This document shows, piece after piece, positions 33,019-41,148 of a DNA stretch of 64,000 nt. The translations under genes were made by a program, and so were the position numbers. Under the pieces are notes generated by a model that made no database searches, was not told the origin of the DNA, and saw only the letters and a list, made by a program, of their open reading frames with translations. The stretch is taken from positions 1 to 64,000 of the forward strand of contig CAZYPK010000007.1 in NCBI GenBank assembly GCA_964649195.1, in the 5' to 3' direction. Origin of the DNA: JTS-RE9 sp964649195 (GTDB lineage: Bacteria > Planctomycetota > Phycisphaerae > Phycisphaerales > Phycisphaeraceae). Every line of letters starts with the position of its first letter. Positions within the stretch are counted from its first letter, which is position 1.

Positions 33019-34082
33019 GGCGATCCCTCCGATCCGCAGTCGCACTCAATCGTGAACTCCGGTCCCGGCTCGATCCGTGTGCCTGCGGGATAAAGCACCC
33101 GCGCCGTCTGGTATGTGATCACACACCCCGCGCCCTCGGAACTTGAACTGCCGGAACCGCTACCGCTGCTGCCAGAGCCGCTGCCTGATCCACTTCCTGA
33201 GGAGCCGTAGCCACACCGAAGCGAAGTCACCACGTACTGCTCGGCGCGTGGCGTGGGCCGTTCGAACGCTTCCTCAAGAGCGACGACAATCTCGCTGTCC
33301 TGCACGGTCCAGTAGGCCGTGCCCCGCGTGGCCGCTTCCATCTGTGTCAGCGCTGGCCGGATGTTGGTGATCTGCGGCTCCAAGGGGCCATTCTTGTTGA
33401 GCAGCTCGTTGGTGTGAATGTCATAGAGGTCGTATTGAAAGGAGCAGTCCTCTTCACCGTTGATGCCGGCATCGGGGTCTTCTTCGCCGTCCTCCACACT
33501 GGTGCTGCCCACCTGCACGAGACGCACATCGAAGGTGACAGCCAGGGGCACGGGCAGACCGATCTTGAGGATGGCCCACTTAACGCCCTCGCCGGATTCC
33601 TTCCAGAGGATTTCCGCGCCGCCGTGGTGCCCGCTGGTGAGTGTGGTCGAATCTTGAATCACATCAGCACGGCGATGCGATGTATGGACCACGTCGATCT
33701 GGCAAGGGATGACGCCGCTCACACAGGCTGGCGCAATGGCCCCGGCAGCGACCGGTTCGAGATAGATGGCGAACCTTCCACGGTGCGTGGAGATTGCGGG
33801 TGTCACGCCGACGGCGGTGGCGCGGTTCTTGAACTCGTCTTCGTTGTCGGTCGGGCTGATGATCGGGCCGCTGATGCCCACTGCAGAGAAGCGATCCAGA
33901 TGATCACCGGTATCGTTGCGCACGAGGATGATCCCGGTCTGGTGAAAGACCGACTGGCTCTCGCGACCGACGCCACGCTGACGACGGCGATGATCTTGCG
34001 CCGCGTCGATGAAGGCGTTGAACGTCGCGGCCGGGATGACCAGCGGGTTGCCGGGTTGCACTTTTTTCAGGTCGTCGCCCAT
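33015..34082 (-). CDS. Phage virion-associated protein with Gly-Ser linker
   Basis: 355 residues, family not recognised. It begins MGDDLKKVQPGNPLVIPAAT. A middle beta-rich part contains an acidic stretch (SVEDGEEDPDAGINGEED). Near residue 305-325 there is a pure Gly/Ser repeat (GSGSGSGSSGSGSG), followed by a short Cys-containing end (CVITYQTARVLYPAG and ECDCGSEGSP). Its position after the tail genes suggests a distal tail or fibre component. Confidence 0.6.
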   Translation of the reverse strand: MGDDLKKVQPGNPLVIPAATFNAFIDAAQDHRRRQRGVGRESQSVFHQTGIILVRNDTGDHLDRFSAVGISGPIISPTDNEDEFKNRATAVGVTPAISTHRGRFAIYLEPVAAGAIAPACVSGVIPCQIDVVHTSHRRADVIQDSTTLTSGHHGGAEILWKESGEGVKWAILKIGLPVPLAVTFDVRLVQVGSTSVEDGEEDPDAGINGEEDCSFQYDLYDIHTNELLNKNGPLEPQITNIRPALTQMEAATRGTAYWTVQDSEIVVALEEAFERPTPRAEQYVVTSLRCGYGSSGSGSGSGSGSSGSGSGSSSSEGAGCVITYQTARVLYPAGTRIEPGPEFTIECDCGSEGSP

Positions 34083-34094
34083 GAGTGATCTCCG

Positions 34095-34892
34095 TCAGGT
34101 ACCAATTCCCAGCGCTGCGAAGCTTGCTTCCTCGTAGACCTTCTCCACGAAGGCGGCGATGGGTTTTTTGATCAGCATCTTGGCGGCGGCGTCCTCTGTG
34201 TCCTGGTAGCGGACCCATAGGTATTCCCAGCCCTTCTTGTTCACGCCAACGATGTCGCCGATGGTGAGGCCGGTCTTGTTGGGTGATCCGGCAAAGCGAA
34301 AGGTGATCTCCCAGTCGTCCTCCGACGCGCGGCGAGAACCTGAAGCGCCAAGGAAGAGACATTCGCCTGCGGCCAGACCCTTGAATGCGCCGTTATTCAC
34401 TTTGCCGGTCAGATTGAAGAGCGTGCCTTTGTAGGTGTTGGTGACCGTGCTGTTGGGCAGGTAGTGAGTCTCGGAGAAGGTGTAGACCGGCACGGTGATG
34501 TCCACACCCTCCACGTTGTCCTGCGTGACGCCGATCGCGCCACCGAAGTTGGGTGCGGTCTTTCCTGGCGGTGCGTAACTTCCAGGAGTGGACAAGGACT
34601 GCGTGATGTGCTGCGATCCGCCGGAGGTGTCGAAGGAGAAGGAAGACTCACCGGTCTCCGGGGCCTGACCATCAGGTGCGGCGTACCGCACGGTGCCGAG
34701 GTAGGCATCGAGTCCTTCGAGTTCCTCGACCTCGGCATCATCGCGGGGCAGGCTTTCGTAGGTGGCAGGCGCACCAGTGAGGAGCGCGGTTCGTGCAGCG
34801 CCGGCGTCTGCTGTGCCGCGAACGAGGTACAGCAGTTCAGCGCTCTGGTCGCTGACTCTTCTGCCATATCGCTCTTGCACGGTGACGGGCAT
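34095..34892 (-). CDS. Phage structural protein, probably tail
   Basis: 265 residues between the tape measure and the Gly-Ser protein. Beta-rich composition with SFSFDTSGGSQHITQS, ITFRFAGSPNKTGLTIGDI and GWEYLWVRYQD. No catalytic motif or family assignment. The place immediately after the tape measure is where distal-tail proteins are encoded in siphoviruses. Confidence 0.6.
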   Translation of the reverse strand: MPVTVQERYGRRVSDQSAELLYLVRGTADAGAARTALLTGAPATYESLPRDDAEVEELEGLDAYLGTVRYAAPDGQAPETGESSFSFDTSGGSQHITQSLSTPGSYAPPGKTAPNFGGAIGVTQDNVEGVDITVPVYTFSETHYLPNSTVTNTYKGTLFNLTGKVNNGAFKGLAAGECLFLGASGSRRASEDDWEITFRFAGSPNKTGLTIGDIVGVNKKGWEYLWVRYQDTEDAAAKMLIKKPIAAFVEKVYEEASFAALGIGT

Positions 34893-34910
34893 GGGTGGAC
34901 ATTCCTTTTA

Positions 34911-37292
34911 TTAGGCGAAGGCGATCGAGTGGTCGTTGATCGCCCGTTCGATACGCTCGGTGTTCTTGGCGGTCTCCTCGGCGGCTTTTGCGATTCGTTC
35001 CTGTGTCTTGCCACTGGTCTGCAATCCGAGCAGACTCCCGGGCGCAGCGTTGAATGTGCCGCGCACGCCGATCTTCTCGGCTTGGTCTTCGATGAGCAGT
35101 CCAACGTCACCGAGGCCATCGAGCGCCTTGCGAGTCTTGGCGATGATGTCTTCAGGGCCGTTGACACCCTCTGGGCCTGTAGCGGCTTCCGCTTCCACAC
35201 GCTTGCTCCGTGCCGCATCGAGTGCCTCGAGCCACTCCTGGCGAGCCTGCTTCAGGGCAGCCTCGGACTGTTCGCGCTGATTGGCGGCTTCATCATTGAG
35301 CCGACCTCTGGCGTCTTCGTACTCGCGCCCGATCAGACCCAGCGTCTCTTCATGCAACGCAGACTCCTGACGGCGCTTGGCCTCACGGTCGCGTTCGACC
35401 TGTGCGAGGGCAGAGTTCTTGTCGCTCTGAATCTGTTTGAGGTCTGCATCTTCATTGGCTTCAGAAATGCGCTTCGCCTCCTCGGCGTCGAAGCCGCTGT
35501 CGACCACACCGTGCACATCATGGATGCGGCGCTCGACCCAGCCCACGACGCTGCGCCAGACACTGGCCACACTCGATGCAAAACTGTGCCAGAGCCTCTT
35601 GAAGAAGGCGATGGTCTCAATCCAGGCGATTTGAAGTCCGTGCCAGACGATCTCGCCTGCGGCCAGAAGGCCGAAGAACGCCTTGTTGCCGGTGTCGATG
35701 AAGAAGTGCTTAAAACCCATCCACGCCGCTTTGAGGACGTTGATGCCCTTCTGGAATTCCATCTTGAGGGTCAGCCAGAGAATCTTCGCGGCCAGGCCGA
35801 TGTCACCGGCGACGAGTGCATCCCCGATCCCGCGCCATGCAGAGGTCGCCGTCTCCTGCAGCCCCCGGAATCGGTCACCCAGCCAGAGGAGCGCTTTTCC
35901 GCCCGCGCCAGTGATGTAGATGAGGTAGCCGCCAAGCGCACCCAATGCCGCGATGACGACGCCGATGGGTGAAACGAGGAAGGCGATTACACCGGCCAGC
36001 AATTTGAATACCGATGCCACACTCGTGACGGCCGTGATGAGCACCCCGATCATGGAACCGAGGCCGTGGATGCTTGCGCCCAGCAGGATGAGCGACACAG
36101 CAGCGGCCAGGACCACCGCCGTGATCTTCGCCACGGTCTCGATGACCTGGCGGTTCTGCTTGGCCCACTGCACGATCATGCCCACGGCCCGCGTCATCGC
36201 CTGCGTCATGCGCCGCAAAACATCGCCTAGCGCTTCACCGATAGCGATCGCCAAGCCTTCGAATGCGCTCGTTAGGATCGTCACATCGCCGATCAGAGTG
36301 TCGAGTTGTATTCCTGCGATCTTCGCCGCCACGCCCTGCGATTCACCCAGCGCATCCGTGAACTGGCGCAGGCGGTCTCCACCCTGAGCGAGCAGTTCCG
36401 CAAAACCCGCAGCCTGCCTTGCATCAAAGATGCGGCCGATGATCTCCAGCTTCTGCCCGCCGCCTAAGCCCTGCATCGCCTTGTTCATGTCATCGATGAT
36501 GTCGGCCAGCGCCCGCACGTTGCCTCGCGCATCGAGTACGCGAACACCCATTCGCTTGAGTTCGTCAGTTGCCTCTTTCGTCGGACTAGTCAGCGCCAGC
36601 AAAGCGCCACGCAAAGTGGTGCCTGCCATCTCGCCCTGGATGCCGGCATTGGAAAGGAGCTGAATCGCCGCGACGATTTCCTCAAGGCCACGTCCCGCGC
36701 TCTTGGCGACAGGTCCGACGAACTTCATCGCGTCACCAAGCTGGCCCAGGTCGGTGTTGGCGGTGGTCATCGCTTTGGTGAGCACATCGACCGACCGCGC
36801 GAGCTCATCGGCGGTCAGGCCCATGCCCGCCATGATCTTGGCGGAGATGTCGGCGGCCTGAGCAATCTCAATCTGTCCGGCAGCGGCGAGGTCCAACGCA
36901 GGACCGATTGCGCCGAGAATCTGTTCCACATCGAACCCGGCCAATGCGAAGAAGCTCATCGCCTCTGCGGCCTGCGATGCGGAGAAGACGGTCTGTTCGC
37001 CCAGGCGTTTGGCGGCGTCGCTGAGCCGCTTGAAATTCTTGTCAGACGCACCAGTGAGCGCCCGAACGCGGGCCATCTGCTGCTCAAAGCCCGCGAAAGT
37101 GCGGGTGCTGATTGCCAAGGGTGCCATCGCTGCCGCGCTGATGGCGGTGAGCTTCATGCCCATTTTGCGAATGGAAGAGCCAAACGCTTTGATCTTCCGC
37201 TCAGAAGCGCGCAGACCGCGCACAAGTCGGCTGTCGTCGGCAAACAGCTCGACGAATGCGCGGCCTGCTCGGATGCCTTGAGTCGTGGCCAT
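34911..37292 (-). CDS. Phage tail tape measure protein
   Basis: 793 residues, the longest virion gene. The N-terminus has the TP901-type pattern (RTFAGFEQQMARVRALTGAS, then LGEQTVFSASQAAEAM). The centre has hydrophobic helices (LAAAVSLILLGASIHGLGSM, VIAALGALGGYLIYI). The C-terminal part is charged coiled coil. It sets tail length and is expelled during DNA injection in known phages. Confidence 0.9.
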   Translation of the reverse strand: MATTQGIRAGRAFVELFADDSRLVRGLRASERKIKAFGSSIRKMGMKLTAISAAAMAPLAISTRTFAGFEQQMARVRALTGASDKNFKRLSDAAKRLGEQTVFSASQAAEAMSFFALAGFDVEQILGAIGPALDLAAAGQIEIAQAADISAKIMAGMGLTADELARSVDVLTKAMTTANTDLGQLGDAMKFVGPVAKSAGRGLEEIVAAIQLLSNAGIQGEMAGTTLRGALLALTSPTKEATDELKRMGVRVLDARGNVRALADIIDDMNKAMQGLGGGQKLEIIGRIFDARQAAGFAELLAQGGDRLRQFTDALGESQGVAAKIAGIQLDTLIGDVTILTSAFEGLAIAIGEALGDVLRRMTQAMTRAVGMIVQWAKQNRQVIETVAKITAVVLAAAVSLILLGASIHGLGSMIGVLITAVTSVASVFKLLAGVIAFLVSPIGVVIAALGALGGYLIYITGAGGKALLWLGDRFRGLQETATSAWRGIGDALVAGDIGLAAKILWLTLKMEFQKGINVLKAAWMGFKHFFIDTGNKAFFGLLAAGEIVWHGLQIAWIETIAFFKRLWHSFASSVASVWRSVVGWVERRIHDVHGVVDSGFDAEEAKRISEANEDADLKQIQSDKNSALAQVERDREAKRRQESALHEETLGLIGREYEDARGRLNDEAANQREQSEAALKQARQEWLEALDAARSKRVEAEAATGPEGVNGPEDIIAKTRKALDGLGDVGLLIEDQAEKIGVRGTFNAAPGSLLGLQTSGKTQERIAKAAEETAKNTERIERAINDHSIAFA

Positions 37293-37318
37293 CGTTCACA
37301 GCACTCCTTTGCCATGAA

Positions 37319-37972
37319 TCAGGCTGCCGCAGCGGTGGACACCGGGGGCACCGGGGGCGTTTCAACGATGAATGGCAGCGGAACGTTCGCTCCGGCGTCC
37401 TTCACGATCGCACGGGCATCGTCAGGCATCGCCGCCTTGAGCGATTCACGGACGGTCAGATCAGTGAAGTCGAGCACACCGCCGTTGGCGATTGCAGCCG
37501 CCTTAATCGCTCGGGCGAGGTCTTGGCCGGCGCGTTCGGTTTGTCTGCGAAGTTGCGATTCCCGCACCCAGCCCAGAACGCCAGGTAGCAGACCACCGGC
37601 GATGAGTGCAACGGCATTCCAAGGCGGCGGCAGGAAGGGCGCGACGGTCTGAGCGCCGGCGGTGATCGAGGCTTCAGGTTCACCGATGCCGGACGCTGCC
37701 TGTTTTTCGAGGTTGGCTTTGTAGGTGGTAACGAGCTTTTCCAGTTCGGTGATCTTCTTCTCAGCCGCGATGCGGCCGGGGTCCTCGGCGGGTAGTGCCG
37801 TCAGCGCCTCGCGGCTCTGCTGCAGCTGCGATTCGATCAGCGCCACTTGCTGCGGCGTGACCACCGGCAGCGCAGGGTCACTTCCAGGCGACTGGCACGC
37901 AGGGATCGCCAGAACTGCGAGGACGATGAGAATGGCGATGGCGATGATGGTCTTCCGGGGGCGTGATTTCAT
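37319..37972 (-). CDS. Phage-encoded putative lipoprotein with coiled coil
   Basis: 217 residues. N-terminal basic residues, a 20-residue hydrophobic helix and a lipobox-like AIPAC suggest export and lipidation. A coiled coil follows (QLQQSREALTAL, KITELEKLVTTYKANLEKQA), then a second short hydrophobic stretch (WNAVALIAGGLLPGVLGWV). Its start overlaps the stop... of the gene upstream by ATGA. Placement between tail chaperone and tape measure is unusual. A spanin-, holin- or superinfection-exclusion-type role is possible but unproven. Confidence 0.6.
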   Translation of the reverse strand: MKSRPRKTIIAIAILIVLAVLAIPACQSPGSDPALPVVTPQQVALIESQLQQSREALTALPAEDPGRIAAEKKITELEKLVTTYKANLEKQAASGIGEPEASITAGAQTVAPFLPPPWNAVALIAGGLLPGVLGWVRESQLRRQTERAGQDLARAIKAAAIANGGVLDFTDLTVRESLKAAMPDDARAIVKDAGANVPLPFIVETPPVPPVSTAAAA

Positions 37973-38310
37973 GTTCGATTCCTTTCGTTGGAACTCTTGC
38001 GTCCTCGGCTTACGAAAGCCGCGCGCAAGAGTCCGATGGTGGTGCTGTTCACTTCGATCACGTCCGCATCGAGTGCCGTCCCTCGGCGCTCGGCATACGG
38101 ATTGAATTCGTCGGGTCTGAACGGACGTTGCTTCTTCGGGTCACGATTGGCATTGGCGATGAGGGCACAGATCAGCGAGGTATGCGCCCACCGCTCGCGA
38201 CCTAATCCCTCAGCCATCCACAGGAGTTGCCGCAGAGTCAGCGCATTCAGGTCGCCCGGCCCGAGGCTCAGGCCACCGGCAATGCGCCAGACATCACGCC
38301 AGCAATCGTG
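37969..38310 (-). CDS. Tail assembly chaperone extension (T-like), probably reached by -1 frameshift
   Basis: The ATG-bounded part is 37969-38217, but the frame stays open upstream and overlaps the preceding gene with sensible sequence: DCWRDVWRIAGG, LGPGDLNALTLRQLLWMAEG, then HTSLICALIANANRDPKKQ. This type of sequence follows tail assembly chaperones. Relative to the preceding gene it lies in the -1 frame, as in lambda G/GT. The exact shift site is not certain, so the 5' coordinate is approximate. Confidence 0.6.
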   Translation of the reverse strand, partial: HDCWRDVWRIAGGLSLGPGDLNALTLRQLLWMAEGLGRERWAHTSLICALIANANRDPKKQRPFRPDEFNPYAERRGTALDADVIEVNSTTIGLLRAAFVSRGRKSSNERNRT

Positions 38311-38717
38311 GTCTCGACGTTGATCCCGTCGATGCGCTTTTCGATCGCGGTGATCGCGGCTTCGATCAGCTTCATCTGCTTCGCGACCGCTTTCGCTCTG
38401 TCCATGCGGCCGCGTGACTGGAAAAAATCGATCAGTTCCTCATAGAACGCTTTCTGCGCTGCCAGCAGCGTGCGGCCATCGAACGCGTTCCTCACATCCT
38501 CAGCAGTCACCTTGTGGGCCTCGAACTGCGGCTCAAGCAGTGCGCAGAGCACCTCGCCCAAAAGCATCTCGTCCGTACCCAGTCGGGTAAGAAGCGGCGG
38601 ATCGCCGATCTCGATCTGAAGCAGGTCCACCTCGAGCTTGGCCTTGACATGCATGGCCGTGCCCAAGGTGAGGGCGAGGGTCCACGTTCGACCAGCAGCA
38701 TCATTGAAAGTCTTCAT
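38268..38717 (-). CDS. Tail assembly chaperone (G-like)
   Basis: 149 residues, translationally coupled to the tail tube gene by ATGA. It begins MKTFNDAAGRTWTLALTLGT and has a helical middle (VTAEDVRNAFDGRTLLAAQK). Position between tube and tape measure, size and overlap with a -1 frame downstream ORF all fit the G protein of siphoviruses. Confidence 0.65.
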   Translation of the reverse strand: MKTFNDAAGRTWTLALTLGTAMHVKAKLEVDLLQIEIGDPPLLTRLGTDEMLLGEVLCALLEPQFEAHKVTAEDVRNAFDGRTLLAAQKAFYEELIDFFQSRGRMDRAKAVAKQMKLIEAAITAIEKRIDGINVETTIAGVMSGALPVA

Positions 38718-39166
38718 GGTCCTGATCCTTCTGGGATTTCAACCCATTCATCGAACTCGGCGAGCTTGGCGGTCACGCTGACCATCACGGCCTCTTCCAA
38801 GGGTTCGTTGCGGCTGAAGTTGGTGATGGAGAAGTCACCCAACGGTCCCTCGGTGCCCGGCGCGTCGCGCTCGCCGGTGAGTACCGCCAGGCGAAGAGTC
38901 GATGCGGTGAGGAACGCGGTCTTGATCGCTTCGAAGCCCGCGTCACCGGGTTTCCAGAGCATCTCGAACTCGGCGGTGCATTCACGCAGCGTTGGCGCGG
39001 TGGCACGCCAGCCCTGGTTGGCGCGAGTGGTGATGTCCGCTTCGCCCGCTTCGAGGTTGAGCGACACGTCCTTGACGTTGCCCATCTCCGTCAGGGCTGC
39101 AAGCAGAGCGCCCGATGCGCCCTGATAAATCTTCGCGTTCATGCCCAACAAGAATGTCTGTGACAT
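38714..39166 (-). CDS. Phage tail tube (major tail) protein
   Basis: 150 residues: KIYQGASGALLAALTEMGNV, VKDVSLNLEAGEADITTRAN and GFEAIKTAFLTAS are of the small tail-tube type common in siphoviral prophages. It is followed by the chaperone pair and tape measure in the expected order. The protein polymerises into hexameric rings in known phages. Confidence 0.75.
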   Translation of the reverse strand: MSQTFLLGMNAKIYQGASGALLAALTEMGNVKDVSLNLEAGEADITTRANQGWRATAPTLRECTAEFEMLWKPGDAGFEAIKTAFLTASTLRLAVLTGERDAPGTEGPLGDFSITNFSRNEPLEEAVMVSVTAKLAEFDEWVEIPEGSGP

Positions 39167-39177
39167 TGAAGGACTCC

Positions 39178-39600
39178 TTACTTGATCGAATTCCGCCAGA
39201 GCGCGGGCATCTTGATTCGTTCCTTGATGAAGGCCGGGCCCATGTAGGGGCGAGGCTTGTAGCGGGCCCGTTTGCGTTTGCCCTTGGCGGCGGTCATGCC
39301 GCCGTATTCGAGGAGGCTTGGCGCGGCACCGCGTCCTCGTTGGTTCAACCTCGCCGGCCCGATGACGACGGAGCGACGATTCGGTTCGTAGCCGAAGAAG
39401 ATGAACTTCTTCAGCAGACCGGTGTGGCTCGACGGTGGCGAGCCAGGTGGACTCGGAGCCTTCCGGGGACGGATGCTTGATTTCGCGGTGCGACGCACGA
39501 AGGCACCGAATCGGCTGAGTACTTGCCTGGTCGCCTTGTCAGTCCGGCCCGTCACCGCCTTTTTGTCGAAGAACAGCTTGGTGATCTCAAAGCCGAACAT
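39178..39600 (-). CDS. HK97 gp10-like head-tail connector protein
   Basis: 140 residues. Pattern VLSRFGAFVRRTAKSSIRPR, then APSPPGSPPSSHTGLLKKFI and LLEYGG, ending in RPYMGPAFIKER, characteristic of the gp10/tail-completion group. It lies between the tail terminator-like gene and the tube gene. Confidence 0.75.
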   Translation of the reverse strand: MFGFEITKLFFDKKAVTGRTDKATRQVLSRFGAFVRRTAKSSIRPRKAPSPPGSPPSSHTGLLKKFIFFGYEPNRRSVVIGPARLNQRGRGAAPSLLEYGGMTAAKGKRKRARYKPRPYMGPAFIKERIKMPALWRNSIK

Positions 39601-39639
39601 AGATGCTCCACTGCTCGATGAAATCCCCAGGCTCTTTCG

Positions 39640-40074
39640 CTACTTCACCGCGCGGTAGGTCACCGTCAGCACGCTGGTGAACACACGTTGCTCGGCCAAG
39701 TGATCCGGTGCGTAAACCGGCTCGTTCTCGATCGACACCCACGTCGCATATGGAGCGCCGACCAGCGGCCGCTGCCGCAGGTGATCGACGATCTCATCGA
39801 CCATGATTCCCAGCGTGGCGACCTGGGCATCGACATCCGTGTCACCGGGCGTCAGCTTCTGCTGAAGGCCAATGTCGATGGCGATCTCGTACTGGCTGGC
39901 CGCGCGAGTCGCACCGGTGATGCGCAGGCTCTTGGGCACCACACAGACCTTCATCTGGGTCAGTTCCGCCAGATCGAACTCAGGCAGCACGCGCCGCTGT
40001 GCCTGCACCGGCAGGAAGGCTCCGCCATTGATCTCGGCGGTAACGGCGTCGGCGATGTCGGTGATCAAACTCAT
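39640..40074 (-). CDS. Tail terminator-like minor tail protein
   Basis: 144 residues with the layout of gpU/tail-terminator proteins: SLITDIADAVTAEINGGAF, a central beta region (YEIAIDIGLQQKL), LGIMVDEIVDHLRQRPL and a C-terminal FTSVLTVTYRAVK strand. It is the expected partner in this place of the head-tail module; sequence alone is not decisive. Confidence 0.6.
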   Translation of the reverse strand: MSLITDIADAVTAEINGGAFLPVQAQRRVLPEFDLAELTQMKVCVVPKSLRITGATRAASQYEIAIDIGLQQKLTPGDTDVDAQVATLGIMVDEIVDHLRQRPLVGAPYATWVSIENEPVYAPDHLAEQRVFTSVLTVTYRAVK

Positions 40075-40078
40075 GACT

Positions 40079-40312
40079 TCATCCTTTGATCCAAGCGATG
40101 AGGCTCGTTGTCGTTGCCGTCACCATCGCGCCGATGATCAACCAGATCACCCGACGTTGGCGGCTCGCGCTTTGCTCCAGGCGATCGAGTCGTACATTGA
40201 TGCCAGGCGTACCGTTGCCACGGATCGATTCGTCGATGCGATCAAGCTTCCGCTCGATGGCATCCAGACGCCGCTCAATGCCGCTGACGCTAGTGATCGG
40301 TTCCGCACTCAC
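40079..40312 (-). CDS. Small coiled-coil membrane protein (XhlA-like)
   Basis: 77 residues if translated from the GTG at 40312, which overlaps the upstream stop (GTGA); a longer frame to 40372 would overlap by 63 bases. It has a heptad-rich segment (IERRLDAIERKLDRIDESI, RLDRLEQSASRQRR) and one C-terminal transmembrane helix (VIWLIIGAMVTATTTSLIAW). This resembles XhlA-type lysis accessory proteins; the role is inferred. Confidence 0.55.
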   Translation of the reverse strand: MSAEPITSVSGIERRLDAIERKLDRIDESIRGNGTPGINVRLDRLEQSASRQRRVIWLIIGAMVTATTTSLIAWIKG

Positions 40313-40701
40313 ATCGCTACTCCGGTGTCCTTGGTGTGAATCCGATACGTCGTGCGATACGGGTCGCTCCAACGCCAGCCGTGAATGTCCTGCCCGAACT
40401 TCAGAACCTCGTACCGGCGGCCGTTGGCATGTATCGCATCGCCCGGGATCGGCGCAAGGCCCAGGTCATCGGCCAGGATCAGGAAGTCCCACACATGAGC
40501 ACCCACGGTCAAGCCTCCCCCGGAAACCTCATCCACGATCTCGAATCGAGTCTGCCCGAAGGTGGCGATGACCGTGAGCACCTGTGGCGGATCGCCATCT
40601 CTGACGACAGCGTGATATTCGACCTGGCTGCTCATGTGCACGGTGCGCATCTGCTGTAGCCAGTCCGACCCGCGTTTGAGCATGTTCGAGGGCGTCGTCA
40701 C
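40309..40701 (-). CDS. Head-tail connector/stopper-like protein
   Basis: 130 residues, beta-rich: VEYHAVVRDGDPPQVLTVI, GLTVGAHVWDFLILADDLGL, GRRYEVLKFGQD and HGWRWSDPYRTTYRIHT. This looks like a head-closure protein of the kind encoded between capsid and gp10-like genes. Family assignment is tentative. Confidence 0.6.
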   Translation of the reverse strand: MTTPSNMLKRGSDWLQQMRTVHMSSQVEYHAVVRDGDPPQVLTVIATFGQTRFEIVDEVSGGGLTVGAHVWDFLILADDLGLAPIPGDAIHANGRRYEVLKFGQDIHGWRWSDPYRTTYRIHTKDTGVAM

Positions 40702-40738
40702 ATCGACCTCCGAGGCTGCTGGCTGCGGAGAACCGGGT

Positions 40739-41080
40739 TTACTGCGTCAGGCGAACGCGAACGGTCTCATCGGTTTCACCGGCGGCGAGCACCGCCTTGC
40801 CCAGCAGCTTGTCACTGGCTGAACCGCCGATGGACGCGTAGGCCACCTGGGCGTTGGCATCCCAGTGGACGATGGCACCGGCGGCGATCTCGGTGCCGGA
40901 GCCGGCCTCCTTGGGGAACTCGAAGACACCGGCGACATGCAAAGCGCCCAGGGTGTTCGCGGGGATGGGGCGCTTGGTCACGCCGATGAGGTCCTCGAGC
41001 ACGACGACCGCGCCGGCGGCCACATCGGCGCTGGGCGTGTAGTCGATCGCGTCGCCTTCTTGAATGAAAGTGGCAGTCAT
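40739..41080 (-). CDS. DUF2190 capsid decoration-like protein
   Basis: 113 residues: MTATFIQEGDAIDYTPSADV, AAGAVVVLEDLIGVTKRPI, a short beta protein of the DUF2190 type often found after capsid genes and thought to decorate or stabilise the head. Good match in size and location. Confidence 0.75.
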   Translation of the reverse strand: MTATFIQEGDAIDYTPSADVAAGAVVVLEDLIGVTKRPIPANTLGALHVAGVFEFPKEAGSGTEIAAGAIVHWDANAQVAYASIGGSASDKLLGKAVLAAGETDETVRVRLTQ

Positions 41081-41148
41081 GAGAGTGGTTCCATGAAGGT
41101 GGTTGAAGGAAGATCAAGTCACAGAGCGGGCGGCAAGACGATCAGACC

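Noticed and set aside
34464..35972. 502-codon plus-strand open frame
   Set aside because: Antisense to the tape measure and neighbouring tail gene, which match known protein types.
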